A stretch of 64,000 nucleotides of DNA, from assembly GCF_016808335.1 (NCBI RefSeq), contig NC_053150.1, positions 49,284,119 through 49,348,118 of the forward strand, written 5' to 3'. Positions within the stretch are counted from its first letter, which is position 1. Each line of letters begins with the position of its first letter. Shown one piece after another: positions 23,422-35,085 of the stretch. The notes below the pieces were generated by a model. That model made no database searches. It was not told where the DNA came from and saw only the letters and a list, made by a program, of their open reading frames with translations. Position numbers and translations under genes: made by a program. This DNA is from Panicum virgatum (taxonomy: Eukaryota > Streptophyta > Magnoliopsida > Poales > Poaceae).

Positions 23422-26400
23422 TCAGATCTTACGCTGGTCTTCCATCTTCTCATAGAAAAGAATGTATGACTCACGCTTGAGAACTTCTTCTAGAGTGACT
23501 TCTCTGATGTGACCATCGTCCGCACAAAACCATGAGGCAGAGCAGCTGCTCTGCTGTTCCTGATTCCCAAGCCTCCTTGCTCTCACGTAAGCAACATAGT
23601 GTCCGGCATTCATGGAGGGTCCACGGTGCTCCACTACACCAGCTAGCTGATACAAAGATTTATCTTTGTCCACGGAGCTGAATATTAGACAAAACAAAAC
23701 AAAAGGTAAACCAAATGTATGGCTATAAATTAATAATAACTTAGTATCAACAACGGTATGCCATTCTTGATCATATATCCTAAAAATCGAATATTTCTCA
23801 CAAGCAATCACTACAAATAAACACCCATATGACCCCTCTCAAGTAACTAACATTTGACAAAAATAATCGACAAACAAAGCTCCACAAATATTAAGAAGCC
23901 CATTAAAGAATACTAGGTTTATGTATATCCATTGATCTTTGAAATATGAGCACCAGAATTATACCAAACATAAAAAATTTCAACAAATAAAAAGGCTACT
24001 AGGCTATGGATTTAAGAGGTAACCTCAAACACAGTAATAACGAGCTCTAAGATATGATAATTATTTTTTTTAACTTGCATATATATATTTTTAATATCCA
24101 CGCATACGTGATATGCTGCTAATATGAATGGGGTTTGTAGCAGATAACCTGTCTATTCAATTCATATGTGAATATAACCTGTTCTATTGTACATGCAAAT
24201 TCCATTGCAATTTATTCACTAAAGCAGTTTTTGATCTAAGACAAGATTATGACAGGCAGATAGCACAGGATTCTGGTGAAAAATAAAAAAAAATGTCAAG
24301 CTGGACCAGCAATTAGTTGGAAACATAGTAGGACCATTTGCATCAACATCTAATTCCCTTTCTCACAAACCACAAATGAAACATCAACATTTCTAGAGGT
24401 GGCATTTGTGGACAAATACTCCTTTCTGGATATGTCACAGGTGGCATTTGTGTAATTACATTCAAAACAGGGGAAGTTATCCAAGTTTTGACGAAAGGAG
24501 TATGCTCTAAATGCCATTCATTTTCATTATCTAGGATACATGCTTGTTTATAAATTCTAGTAGTTGAATGGGAAAGTCAAAAACTAGTGTGTGCACAGTA
24601 TATGGATACATGTCCACATGATCACAAATGAGAACACCACTTGAATATGGAGTCTCTAAATAAGTCTTTAACCAACAATTCCATGTGCTCTAAAGGCTAT
24701 TTCAGAGAATATTGTGTATTCTTCAAGGTAGAAGCAACAAACTAGGCAATAAAGACATAGAAAAATAAAAGTTATTCAGTCAGCCAGACAGGCACTAGTT
24801 AGAAATGCATAGAAGTACTAGATATTATCATGAAAGAACTAGAAGTACCTGGGGTCCATGAATTGCTCTACATCAAGGTACTCCTTATAGCTCACATGTG
24901 CTTCATTTTTATGATGGGCATTGCCACAATTGATGTACCTCTTAAGATGAAGAGTTAATACAGATGGCAGCTTGGTAATACAAGGTGTTTCAATAGCACA
25001 TCCACTCCTCTCTTTCTGTTCGTTTTGGTTGTCTTCTAACTGGATTGCACTAAGATCCAGCCCGACTTGCTTACTCCTGTCCTGATTTGGCGTGCTAAGA
25101 TTTTGACTATGCTCAGAGCTCAACAGATCGGTCTGTTTCTCAGCTGGAAGGCAACTACTTACAGCTTCTTGAATACCATCATGACATTCAATTTCTTTAT
25201 CGCCATAACTCATCCCAGAATTTATTCTTTCTGTATTAACTTCTTCTGTTTGTATAATTTCACTCTTTGCATCAGAATCATCTGGTTGCCTACTTGAAGA
25301 AGATTTGCATTCCACTGACAAACTGTTTGGCTCAATAGATTGCTTAATGTGGCATGTTAACCTGCCTGACTGTTCAGTCAGATTTCCATCAACTGCTGTG
25401 TTATCAGTGGTACTTGACACCATCTGCCCACCATTTTCACTTTGATTGGTACTTGGCTCCTCAATAACCTTGGGACAATCATCACAATTCCGTTCTACCA
25501 CCTGTTCTTTAAAAAACAGTGATAGACAGTCCTCAATTGATGGTACAATATTGCTAACCCCTACCACCTTATCATATACAGCATCTCTACTCCGAGCATT
25601 TTCTTTGTCTTCTGCAGTTAATTGTCCTGTGCAAGTGTTCTCCTTGGCTTGTATACTAACTTCCAGCTGATTCAATAGATCACCAGGATTAACATTGTCA
25701 TTTTGATCTACAGAACTGCCTAATGCCATTGGTGCACCGTTTTCACTTAGTGGAGCAACAAGTGGAGGTGGAACCATATCTTCTGGACTGTGGGAATCTG
25801 CTGTCATCTCAATCACTTGCTCAACTTTGACATTAGACAAGTTCTGGAGAACAAAACTAACAGACTTTGGTGGCGCTTCAATGATCCCTCGTGAAAGTTC
25901 GGAACATGAGGCTTTATCCTCCATAGTCTCCAAAGGATCCTGTAGAACATCCTTGCTTTGCCAGATACATTGTGCTTCAGAAGAATCTGCATAACCAAGG
26001 ATATAATACTTAATTGTACTGGAAATAGCATCATGCAACAAACAGTTATCATCCTCTACAAATTTTTTAGGATCTTTATCCTCCACATTTGAAGCAGCCT
26101 TCTTTTGAAGTTCCCAGTTTCCCACACACAAGTTAAACAACCATTTCCAGTGAAGTTTATTATTTCAAAAGGCAAAGTATATTCTATTGTGGTTTTAACT
26201 ACTACACTTGAGCAAACAGCGTTGCCACATTAATACTGCTGAACATCCTGCTCACTTATCTATGCACATCCTGAAGGTTTCTTCTTTCTTCAGTAGATGT
26301 GGGTAAAGGGCCCTCTAAATTTTCGTGGCCGTGCCTAAGCACATACTAATATTTCATTAAGAGAAGTTGGTTACAGGGTAAGTTTGGTTTCAGAGACAGG

Positions 26401-27787
26401 AAACCAAGCCCGAAAACAGTGGAGACAATGGTGCAGTCTAGGAAACTAGGATATCCCCAAAATATGCACTCAGGACTTTTGAATGGGTGAAGGAGCGCAT
26501 AAACTCACCAACTTCCAAAGGCTCAGGTGTTTTCTCGACGACATCTTTCAATTCTGAACCAAGAATATGAGAATCACCGCTTTTGACAACTTCTTGGATC
26601 TTTTCCGAGGTACTCTTCTCATTTGTTGGAATTAGTTGAGTAGCAGCTTTCTTTGGTTGAGATTTGAGAGACTCGCTTGTTTTTGGTGCTGCAGCACTTC
26701 TGGATGGATGCTCCTTTGATGGCAGTGGCAGTGAGAGCTCACAGAACTGATCGTGTAAAACCAGACTAGATCCGCAACGAATGCAGGACCGTGTATAAGA
26801 GATTTCACCCCTGAAAATGGAATCAATTACTGTAGCAGCAACTCTTTGCCTGTTAGGAATCTCAATTTCATTTTCCTCGCTATGCAAAGCACTGCGCAAG
26901 GAGTCAAGCAGTTCATGGCTGTCGTGCATTCTATAGGCTTCGAACTTGTCAGTATGCAAGCGTACCCTTCTCAAGAGTTTATCTGGGTTCAGCATGCCTG
27001 CCACAGCATCTTCCACACATGTCTCCACAAAAAGCTCCATTAGTGCTAGGCCAAGTTGACCTGGTGGAGCATCTGGTCCTAACATCCTTGCCCGCAGTTT
27101 ATCAAGCACAAGGAGGCACTGCACAATTGCATTCACGTAGCATGTGCTCCCGCGATTCGGTATCCCTCTGATAGCATAGCCTTGCACATTAGATGATCCG
27201 AACTCATGGCATTGCCATGTGAACCCGATATCCAGTGACCCATTGCCAGGACCGTAGTGCACATCAGATCCAAACCCATGACCACCTGCCTGAATTTCGC
27301 CTGGCATTTCTTCCTGCTCTGGATACACAGACACTTCAGTTTCACACTTGAAGCAGAATCCAGCTTGTGGATCAGCGAACATCGCAGCAACCCAATGCTG
27401 CTCATGCTTGGCGTGGTCCTGAGCATGACCATATGGGAGATAACTATCGGAATCCCCGCAGGATTGCCGGCCGCATTCCAGGCACACCAAGATACGGCTA
27501 TGCACGGGCCGGCATTTCCCAGGCTCCTCCTCGGCGTCCTCGCGCTGGCAATCCGCACACTTCCCTGCGTCATCGGATAGCAGCGACGAATCCAGAATCT
27601 CCTTGTGGGCACTGTCAGTGGGGACGTGATCGCACCAATCCTTGTCGCCTGTCACCTCCGGCCATTCGTCCCAGCGCGACAGATCGTTCTGCTCCAACGC
27701 AGCCGAAGCCAGCAAGTCCAGCCGCGGAGTCTTGGCATCCCGCGAGCTCTCGCCCGCCTCCCACGCCCTCGGCCTCGTGTCCCCCAT
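23422..27787 (-). CDS. Ubiquitin carboxyl-terminal hydrolase with ZnF-UBP domain (plant UBP1/UBP2-like)
   Basis: Three coding exons: 27787 to about 26447, about 26105 to 24849, and 23677-23422, for roughly 950 residues. The start is ATG 27787, a few bases after an AG acceptor that closes a 5' UTR intron (27793-28423). Residues 77-148 are a ZnF-UBP (CADC, CLECG, HAQDHAKHEQHW, CFKC), which binds the free ubiquitin C-terminus. The USP core follows: Cys box NRGSTCYVNAIVQC (catalytic Cys near residue 216), a HDSHELLDSL box in place of the usual QQDAHE, and in exon 3 the His box GHYVAYV with ADDGHI supplying the acidic residue, ending ESYILFYEK. The long Ser/Glu-rich exon 2 lies within the catalytic fold and looks disordered, as in USP16/45 and plant UBP1/2. 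The exon 1/2 junction is uncertain: no strong in-phase GT donor is visible. By family it removes ubiquitin from proteins. Confidence 0.88.
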
Positions 27788-27792
27788 CACGC

Positions 27793-28423
27793 CTGGAACA
27801 ACGGAACCAAAATAAAGAAGAGTCGGATGAATGACGAATCCGTTAAACCCGAAACCACGAAGAAACCAATAATCCTACGATTGCGGATGTCCCAATAAAG
27901 CGAAAAAAAGAAGGGGAAACAAGGGAAAATCCAAGAAGAAGACGGAGAGGAATCGAACGCTACGGCAGGATCATGGGCCGTAAGGACGAGGGGTCCGAGG
28001 GGAATACAAAAGGGCCGGGAACCAGAGGGGCAAAAAATAATCAAAGCCAATTGAAATCGCAACCATTCTGCCAAGGATCAAGAACCGTACGGACTAGGAG
28101 ATTAGACCGAGGTACGGAAAGGCAAAGAATCAGAGGAAACCAAAAGGCGAGGGTGAAGAACGGGGCCGCGGATTCAAGAACCAAAAACCAAAACCATCGT
28201 GGCACGAAGAACAACCGAGATTGCAACCATTCCGACGAGGATGAAGAGCCGCACGGAATGGGGATGGGATCAAGACAGCCGAGAGGCGAAGAGCCAGAGC
28301 AGAAAACCCCATCAGCGAAACACGGAAATCTCACGCAGCTCCGATGGGTGAGGATCAAGAACCAGAACCATCGAGGCAGCAGAACAGAAGGTGGGAAGAG
28401 AGAAATGCCCGGGGAAAGCTTAC
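27793..28423 (-). other. Intron in the 5' UTR of the deubiquitinase gene
   Basis: On the - strand, CTGTG followed by GTAAGC (28423) and TTGTTCCAG (27793) frame a 631-bp intron ending five bases before the start codon. The ORFs inside it are not protein-like. Confidence 0.6.
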
Positions 28424-28639
28424 CACAGAGACGGCGAGAGGTATCGGGATTCGGGGTCGAGCGGGCTGCGGGGCCGGGTTCGGGGAGGCCGCGGGGGTTT
28501 TGAGGGAGAGAGGGATGGGAGGGCGGCGGAGAAGAGCAGACGATTTTCTTTTTTTCTATTTTTATTTTGACTCAGGCAGGATGCGGCGGCTGCGGGACCG
28601 GGACGACGGTTGGGCCGTGGGGCCTCTCGCGGTCTCATG

Positions 28640-28925
28640 CCCCGTTTGGACTTTGGAGTAGCACAAAAATTTTGACTAATTATTAGGAGTACTGAATAAA
28701 GATAATTTATAAAATTAACTCCACAGCCTTGCGCTACTTCGCGAGACGAACCTAATGAGATCTTTGACCGCACGACTAGAGGATGGTTACTGTAGTATCA
28801 CTGTAGCCAATCATTGATTAATTAATATCATTAGATTCTTCGTGAAAAGTTACATCCATCCGTGAAAAAGTTTTGCAAATAAATTTTATTTAGTACTCAA
28901 TGCATGTAAGATTATAGATCCTCTT
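28640..28925. mobile_element. MITE, right end lost
   Basis: It starts 'ccccgtttggactttggag', has the 'cgcgagacgaacctaatgag' core and 'ggatggttactgtagtatcactgtag', then 'attagattcttcgtgaaaag' as the inverted partner. No matching right terminal repeat is seen. It lies between the deubiquitinase promoter and the truncated end of the GDT1-like gene. Confidence 0.55.
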
Positions 28926-29056
28926 AAAGAAAGGAAAACGATGGCACAAGATTTCTCCATCCATTCCAAAATGCCAGTGTCATGAGCAGCTGGCCCCAGC
29001 AAATGTAAGTTTCTACGAAATGTAATAGTGTAAAATGAGAAGGGAGGGAAATCTAC

Positions 29057-30997
29057 CTCCAAGAAAATAGGAGTGCAGAATCTCGAGAAAACACGTCTAA
29101 ATGTTGACTTCCCTTGACCTGCTTCCAGCTTTTCCTCTACTTGTATATGTTAACATATACGATGAACAAAGACCACGACGCTAATAGGTTACGGCAACCA
29201 ATGCGCACAGTAGGAATGCACAAAATAGCAAAATCAACTATAGAGCACAAAATGGCATCTTGCCAGATAATGAGTAGTAGTTGTATTACTCACTCTTCAT
29301 CTCAGCAATTAAGTTTCAACTTTCAAGCACAGTATGATCCTAAATAGTTCATGTTTAGGAACTCGAGATTATGGACTCAAAAGTTCTTAACACTATATCT
29401 AGCACAGATGGAGGCTGCCTGTTATGTAAATGACAAAGAGGGTGGAGGGTTGATGTAAGAAATTACACATACTTCTTCTATTTCCTTTTTCTGCGATGCC
29501 TTGGAATCTGATCTCCAGGCAATGTACAGCAGACGTAGCCCAAAGAATGCATAAAGGACTGAAACACCCAAAAAAAAAACAAAAGAGGAGATAAGACATC
29601 ACTGAATGAATTGGTACATGCTACAGAAGAACAGAACTAAATTGATATTCCGATTGCACGTCACATCTCAAAAAAACATGAGATTAAAAGTATTTCTGCT
29701 AGAATGAGTATGTACATACACCATGAGAAGACCTTTAGAGCTCAATACTTTCTTTGTATCATTTTTTATTTCCCGTGATGGATTTTAAATTGGCTCTTAT
29801 AGTGAATATCCATGATTAAAAGCACAAATCTTCAATTATATAACACTGTGACAATTTATACTAGCTCTATCTACTCACATTCATGAACAAACAGTAAATT
29901 TCAAGTATAAATATCTAAAACATGAATGTTAAGTTGAGTAGATGTATCATGTATGTATGTAACATCTAGGGTACCAGTTCAGGTGCTTCCGGGACTGAAC
30001 AAATAATGAACAGTTAGTACTACTCATTTCTTCTAATGATGTGATCATTATTCCCCAACGTATAGGACCTCTAACCTTGGACTAGCTTTTACGCAACAAG
30101 ATAAAAGTCAGATTGGACATACCAGTTGCTGCGCTGTTAGTGTGCTTCCTTGATATCAAATTTGGAACAATTATGCCTAGCCCAGTTGACAGCACCTGAA
30201 AGGAAAAGCACGCCCAGAGAAGGATCAGTCACACCAAACTTGAATCCATTATAACCCACCAGATAGCTGCTGCAAACTGCAAAAGCATCAGTTTCACCTA
30301 CTGTCATAACGACCAGCGCCGACAGTGCACCAGAGAGCACTGTCGACTTGGGGTGCCGCATCGCCATCAGTGCCGCGATGATGAACGTCTCATCCCCAAT
30401 CTTCAGGCCAGGAGACACAGAAAATTCAGAAACAGATTCCCGAAAGGAAAGACCGTATTCGCGCAGCAGAAGCAACTCCACGGACATCGGTGTCGCGATG
30501 GTCTCACCTCGCTGACGACGATGATGAACAGGCTGGCAAAGAAGGCGTCGAAGAGCCCAAGCCCTGGCTCCTGCGCCGCAGCAGCGTCCCCGCGCGCCCG
30601 CGCCGTCTGGAGGAACATCTGAGAAAGCAGAACACACGGGAAGGGACCGTTCAGAGAGAGAGAGAGAGAGAGACCAACCCAGCCTTCTTCAGAGCCAATG
30701 CTCTGGTTTGTTCAGACTTCAGTTCAGACACACAGCGTGCGCTTGCTCACCTTGGTGCGACGGTCCAGTCGGGCAGCGCCGGCGCCGGTGCCATTCCTGC
30801 CAGTGCCATTAGCGACCTGACGACAGGAACGCAGGACCCGGAACGTAAGACTGTCAGAGCCCCACGGGGAGAGGAGAGGAGCAAAGGACGGGGAGGTGGT
30901 GGGAAATGCTGACCTGGTCGGCGGCAGCGCAGACGGAAACGGAAACGGAGAGCACGAGCACGACGAGGAGGGCCGCGGCGGGGGCGCGCCTGTGCAT
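29057..30997 (-). CDS. GDT1-like (UPF0016) cation transporter, 3' half missing
   Basis: Seven exons are recognisable: 30997-30914, 30816-30751, 30618-30508, 30400-30302, 30195-30123, 29558-29473 and 29139-29057. Exon 1 is a signal peptide (MHRRAPAAALLVVLVLSVSV). Exons 3-5 encode the first UPF0016 repeat: LFDAFFASLFIIVVSE, IGDETFIIAALMAMRHPK and VLSGALSALVVMT, with the E-x-G-D metal site split by an intron. Exon 6 adds a membrane helix (VLYAFFGLRLLYIAW) and exon 7 the loop (EEKLEAGQGKS to CTPIFLE). The second repeat, with its E-x-G-D-R-S motif, should follow. Between 29056 and the neighbouring deubiquitinase promoter I find only AT-rich sequence and a MITE. The exon 6/7 junction is also odd: with the best donor (GTATGT), the AG acceptor gives an in-frame TAG. 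Family members exchange Mn/Ca for H in the Golgi and need both repeats, so this copy is probably a pseudogene. Confidence 0.75.
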
Positions 30998-32497
30998 CGC
31001 GACGGGGCGGACGGCGAGACGAGATCCGTGCGTCGGCGCGGCGAGGCGAGGCGAGGCGGGGGCGGGATCTCGGAGGAGTGGCGGCCTGGCTGGGAGGGGT
31101 GGCAGCCAGCTGGGCGACCCGCGTGCGGCGCCGGGATGGCCGAGGAGTTAAAAAAGCGCGGAGGCGACGGGCCCACCGGATCCTGCCGCCGACGCGCCCT
31201 GCCGACTGGCCCAGAACAGAAATTTCAGCCCCGTCTTCGGAAATAAGAACATTCTTTTTCTGTTTTGAATTCAATGAAATTTTGGAAGGCGATGTGCTAT
31301 TTTCATTCAAACTTTTTTTTATCAAATAGTGGTTTGCTCGAGGGGAAAGAAACTGCAGTCTGATCGTGTCGAAATTTATGCCTCAGTTCTCTTTTCAGTG
31401 TCTCGAGCACTCGAGTTGAGTTGGCGTACGCCAACTTCCGCCGAACCTGCTACTCAAAAAGATTTCTTTAACCCTTTGACGTTTCCGTTAGGTTGGATCT
31501 CAAGCAACGATGTTGACGCCTGCACACACGTGAATGTGCGACGAATCTGGTGATGCTCACTCCGAAGCTGCCGCAGCATCCACGAAAAAAAAAGAAATGT
31601 TTTGACTAAAGGTTACTTGCTTCTTGGAGTGTGAACTGAATCCTCCAATCCCTTGTACTTCTGAATTCTGATACGCAAGGACCGATGATCTACGTACTTA
31701 CCGTCGTTCGGGTGAGCTACCAGAGTACCAGATTACTATGATTCTTCACCTCTTTTTTTTTCTTTTTTTTTGATTGAAAGAAGAATGATTCTTAACCTCT
31801 ATGATCAGTTGTCTTCTTTCTATCAATTCCTTGGCATCAGCCATCGCTCATCACGACCCCATCAGATATGAGTACTCGCTCGTGCCAACAAAGGCATAAC
31901 CGAGCTCTTAGATTATCCACCGAACCTTTGGAGCTGACTAACCTTCTAGGACCACGCTAGTTCTTCAATAATCCAGCCAAACAGGCTATCTTGAAAAATA
32001 CAGTTTTCTTATTTGCATTTCCTGGATCCTGCAAAATAAGTAAGTCTGAATTTATATGACACTGGCACATAATATTTAAAGTTATATCACAGTTACCTTG
32101 CCGTCAAGCAACCATTCGTCAACTATTAGAAAAAATGCCCAGTGATTGAATTTAAGTGCCATGGTTGTGCAACTTAGAACTGACCACCCGAAAGCAATGG
32201 ACTTATCAGATCAATTTCACCTAGGACTCATGGTTCCTCACACAACATAAACAGAGTGTAAATGCTACCAACAACCTGAGTATGGCTGCACAGCAATATT
32301 TACATGAAAATTTGCTCTTGATGTAAAGAAAATAGCTTGCAAAATATATTAATCGTCACTGAAGAGAATAGTCTATTTAGTCATAGTAAAAAAAAAGGTT
32401 CCTGACAAAAAAGGGACCAGTCACACCGGGCTTCAAAGAAGAATACACTTGAAAAAATACCAAGCTACAACTATGAACATTATACGTTCTGTACCCT
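30998..32497. other. Upstream region of the GDT1-like gene and intergenic sequence
   Basis: Bases 30998-31200 are the GC-rich 5' end of the GDT1-like gene. From 31240 to about 32300 I see no gene. Bases next to 32497 are probably the 3' UTR of the small membrane protein gene. Confidence 0.4.
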
Positions 32498-35085
32498 CTA
32501 AGGCCAGGGGTCATCCAGATCAGGCTTCTTGACAAATATCTGATTGTATTCAGGTCGCGACATCTGCAGCAAAATTCATTCAATAACCAGTGTAAGATAA
32601 AACTTCCAAAATACCAGATAAAACAATCTGCAAAACCATTCTGCATTCAGGTAACTAAATCACATATGGACATGATTTGCCACTGAGACATGTCAGTGTA
32701 ATAGGTAGGCCTCGAAATCAAACAATTTGGATAACCAAACTAAGAAAATACATATGTCGCTTCTATTATATCGATTCCGAATGGGGTTTTACATTCAAAC
32801 ATCATAATTCATATGCCAGAAAGGCCTACCAAGGACCAAAAGTAAAAACTAGCAATCTAACTGTTTTTTAGAGATGTGTTCTACCTGCCATCCAATCAAT
32901 GAAAATTCCAGGTTGTGTGAAGGAGGTATTTGCATTTAGTAAGCTACTGTAACTTCTATAATTTCAGCTGATCTCTTAATAATTATTTCAAGGTACGAGC
33001 TAGGTCTTCCGTCAAATTTATCCGGATGGCATATGAAGTCAAACAATGTGGTTTCTACCAAACACTCAAACAGTATAATTCACATAGTAGAAAGATCTAC
33101 AATATTATGGATAGAAATACCACCATTCTACCTTTTATTATCTACGCTAGGGAAATTCTAAGATTTATGGGGTTTTTTTACATATTTACCACTATAACGA
33201 GAGGCACTCGCTCGTTTAGCACTCTTAAAATGACTCTTACATATTTGGCACTCCTGTAGCTGCAGCTCCTACATTTTTACCACTTTGGCTGACGTGGCAC
33301 GCCACAGAGGCATAACACGTTGGCGCACAGTCAGCAAGGTCACGCGAAATGTCCTTCCTACCCCTGACCAGTTCCTCTCTTTCCCCTCTCCGACAGCTGG
33401 GTCCCACAGATCCTCTCACTGTCAGGTGGGGTCCATTTGTCAGTTTCATCTCCTACCTCCGGTTCTTGCCCCCTTCCCTGCACTCGCGCCTACTAGGGCC
33501 TCCTCCTCGACTCCGCCGCGGGCCCGGCCGCTGCCGCCCAAGCCTACCAGGGCCTCCGCCTCAGTGCCGGTGCCGGTGCCGGCGGGCGTCAGGTTGATTG
33601 GAGGGACCACCACACTGCAGCGCGCCCGCCGTCCGCCGCTCGCCTCGCCTTGCCTGCTCCACGACGCCCCGCCCCGACGCGATGCGACGCTCCGCGACTG
33701 CGCTGCCGCTGGGGCCGCCGGAGCCGAGCGCCAGGCACCGTTCCCCCTTCCTCTTCCTAATCGCGTCGCGCGCATGGTTAGTTGGCTGATGCTAGTAGGA
33801 GGACTCGGTGGGTGGTGCTCCTCCCGAGCCCCAAAAGCCAAATTCCTCGCGTCGCCGCTCCGGGCTGCGGGCGCTCTAGTCCCTGCTCCTCTTCCATGTC
33901 CTCCCCGCCCGCGTCCACCTCGCCCCCTCCTCCCTCCTCTCCCACCAGACGCTTGCCGGCGAGCCGCTCGAGCTTACCGTTGCGGGGTCCAGTCACGGCC
34001 GTCACGTCCCTTGCCACCGAGATGGGTCAGCTCGTCTCCGGTGCCGAGAGGATGGCGTCGTCCGGGGCGGCCGCCGCGCGGAGGCGCATGAGCCCGACGA
34101 GGACCTTGTCGGGCAGGATGCCCACGGGGAAGCTCGTCCATGGAGCTTGTGGATATGGTGGGGATTGGTTCATGGAGTCTTTTTTTTTTTGACTGGAGAC
34201 TGGATTGGTTCATGGAGTTGGTGTTTGGGTGGAGACCGAAGGCCGTAGCTGAGATACTGCTCCGAATTCTTGAATCGAGCACCCAGCCCAGCTCAGGTTC
34301 TCGCCCTCCATCACGGCGCCTACCAAAGGTAGAAGATGAAGCTGACGAGTGGGACCCACTTGGCAGTGAGAGGAGCCGCGGGACCCAGCTGTCGGAGAGG
34401 GAGAAGAGAGGAACTGATCAGGGGTAGGAAGGACATTTCACGTGACCCTGTTGACTGCGCGCCAATGTGTCACGCCTCTGTGGTGTGCCACGTCAGCCAA
34501 AGTGGTAAAAATGTAAGAGTTGCAGCTACAATAGTGCTAAATATGTAGGAGTCATTTTAAGAGTGCTAAACGAGCGAGTGCCTCTCATTATAATGGTAAA
34601 TATGTAAAAAACCCAGCTTTATGGATGAAGAGTATCGGCATTCACTCACAACAACAACATAGCCTTTTTTTTCCCAAGCAAGTTGGGGTAGGCTAGCGGC
34701 ATTCACTAAGCTACCAATACATATCTTACCATTTAACGCATTCCTATCAGGCTATCAGAATGGAACTACTGTGCTCGTCAAAAATCATAGCCACGCAGTA
34801 CCAAATTGACAAAACGGCGCCATGCGAATTGGGCATTGAACTGCCCTACTCGATCTCATTCTAGTGAAGAGCGGCGAGATATGGCCATACTGGGTTGATG
34901 CGGGTGCTTACGAGGTCCTTGAAGAGGAGGAAGGCGACGAGGAAGAAGAGGACGAAGAGGATCTCGAACTCGGCGAGGCGGACGAAGCGGAACACTTTGT
35001 CCACAGCCCTCGTCAGGAGCCCCGGGTCGTCCCCCCTCCTCCCGCCCCCGAGTCCGCCCCCGACCCCGCCCCGCTGCTGCCGCAT
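32498..35085 (-). CDS. Small single-pass membrane protein, conserved in plants
   Basis: Two exons, 35085-34912 (58 codons) and 32563-32498 (21 codons plus TAG), give 79 residues. The donor is CTC followed by GTAAGC and the acceptor TGCAG followed by ATGTCG, both phase 0. The N-terminus is Gly-rich, then an amphipathic stretch (LLTRAVDKVFRFVRLAEFE), one hydrophobic helix (ILFVLFFLVAFLLF) and a short tail ending KKPDLDDPWP. I recall plant proteins of similar length with the same VDKVFRFVRLAEFEI and SRPEYNQI segments, but they have no function known to me, so no symbol is given. The 2,348-bp intron carries a complete 1,445-bp MULE. Exon 1 without splicing would end in a different 17-residue tail. 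Confidence 0.8.
33170..34614. mobile_element. 1,445-bp non-autonomous MULE inside an intron
   Basis: Terminal inverted repeats of about 300 bp start GGGTTTTTTTACATATTTAC on the left and match the reverse complement of the right end closely. Flanks are AGATTTATG (33161-33169) and AGCTTTATG (34615-34623), a 9-bp target duplication with one mismatch. The interior (about 33470-34300) is GC-rich with no transposase, the Pack-MULE pattern, but I cannot name a donor gene. It contains 'gattggttcatggagt' twice, around 34163 and 34202. Confidence 0.85.

Noticed and set aside
27973..28503. 176-codon + strand ORF
   Set aside because: It covers the 5' UTR intron and promoter of the deubiquitinase gene on the other strand; low-complexity Arg/Lys/Gly.
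29399..29602. First impression that the GDT1-like gene ends at exon 6
   Set aside because: Exon 7 (VEEKLEAGQGKS-type loop) was found at 29057-29139, so the missing part begins only after it.
33974..34282. Possible captured exon in the intronic MULE (- strand)
   Set aside because: Some codon-like stretches (GILPDKVLVGLMRLR) but no family recognised; not claimed as a gene.
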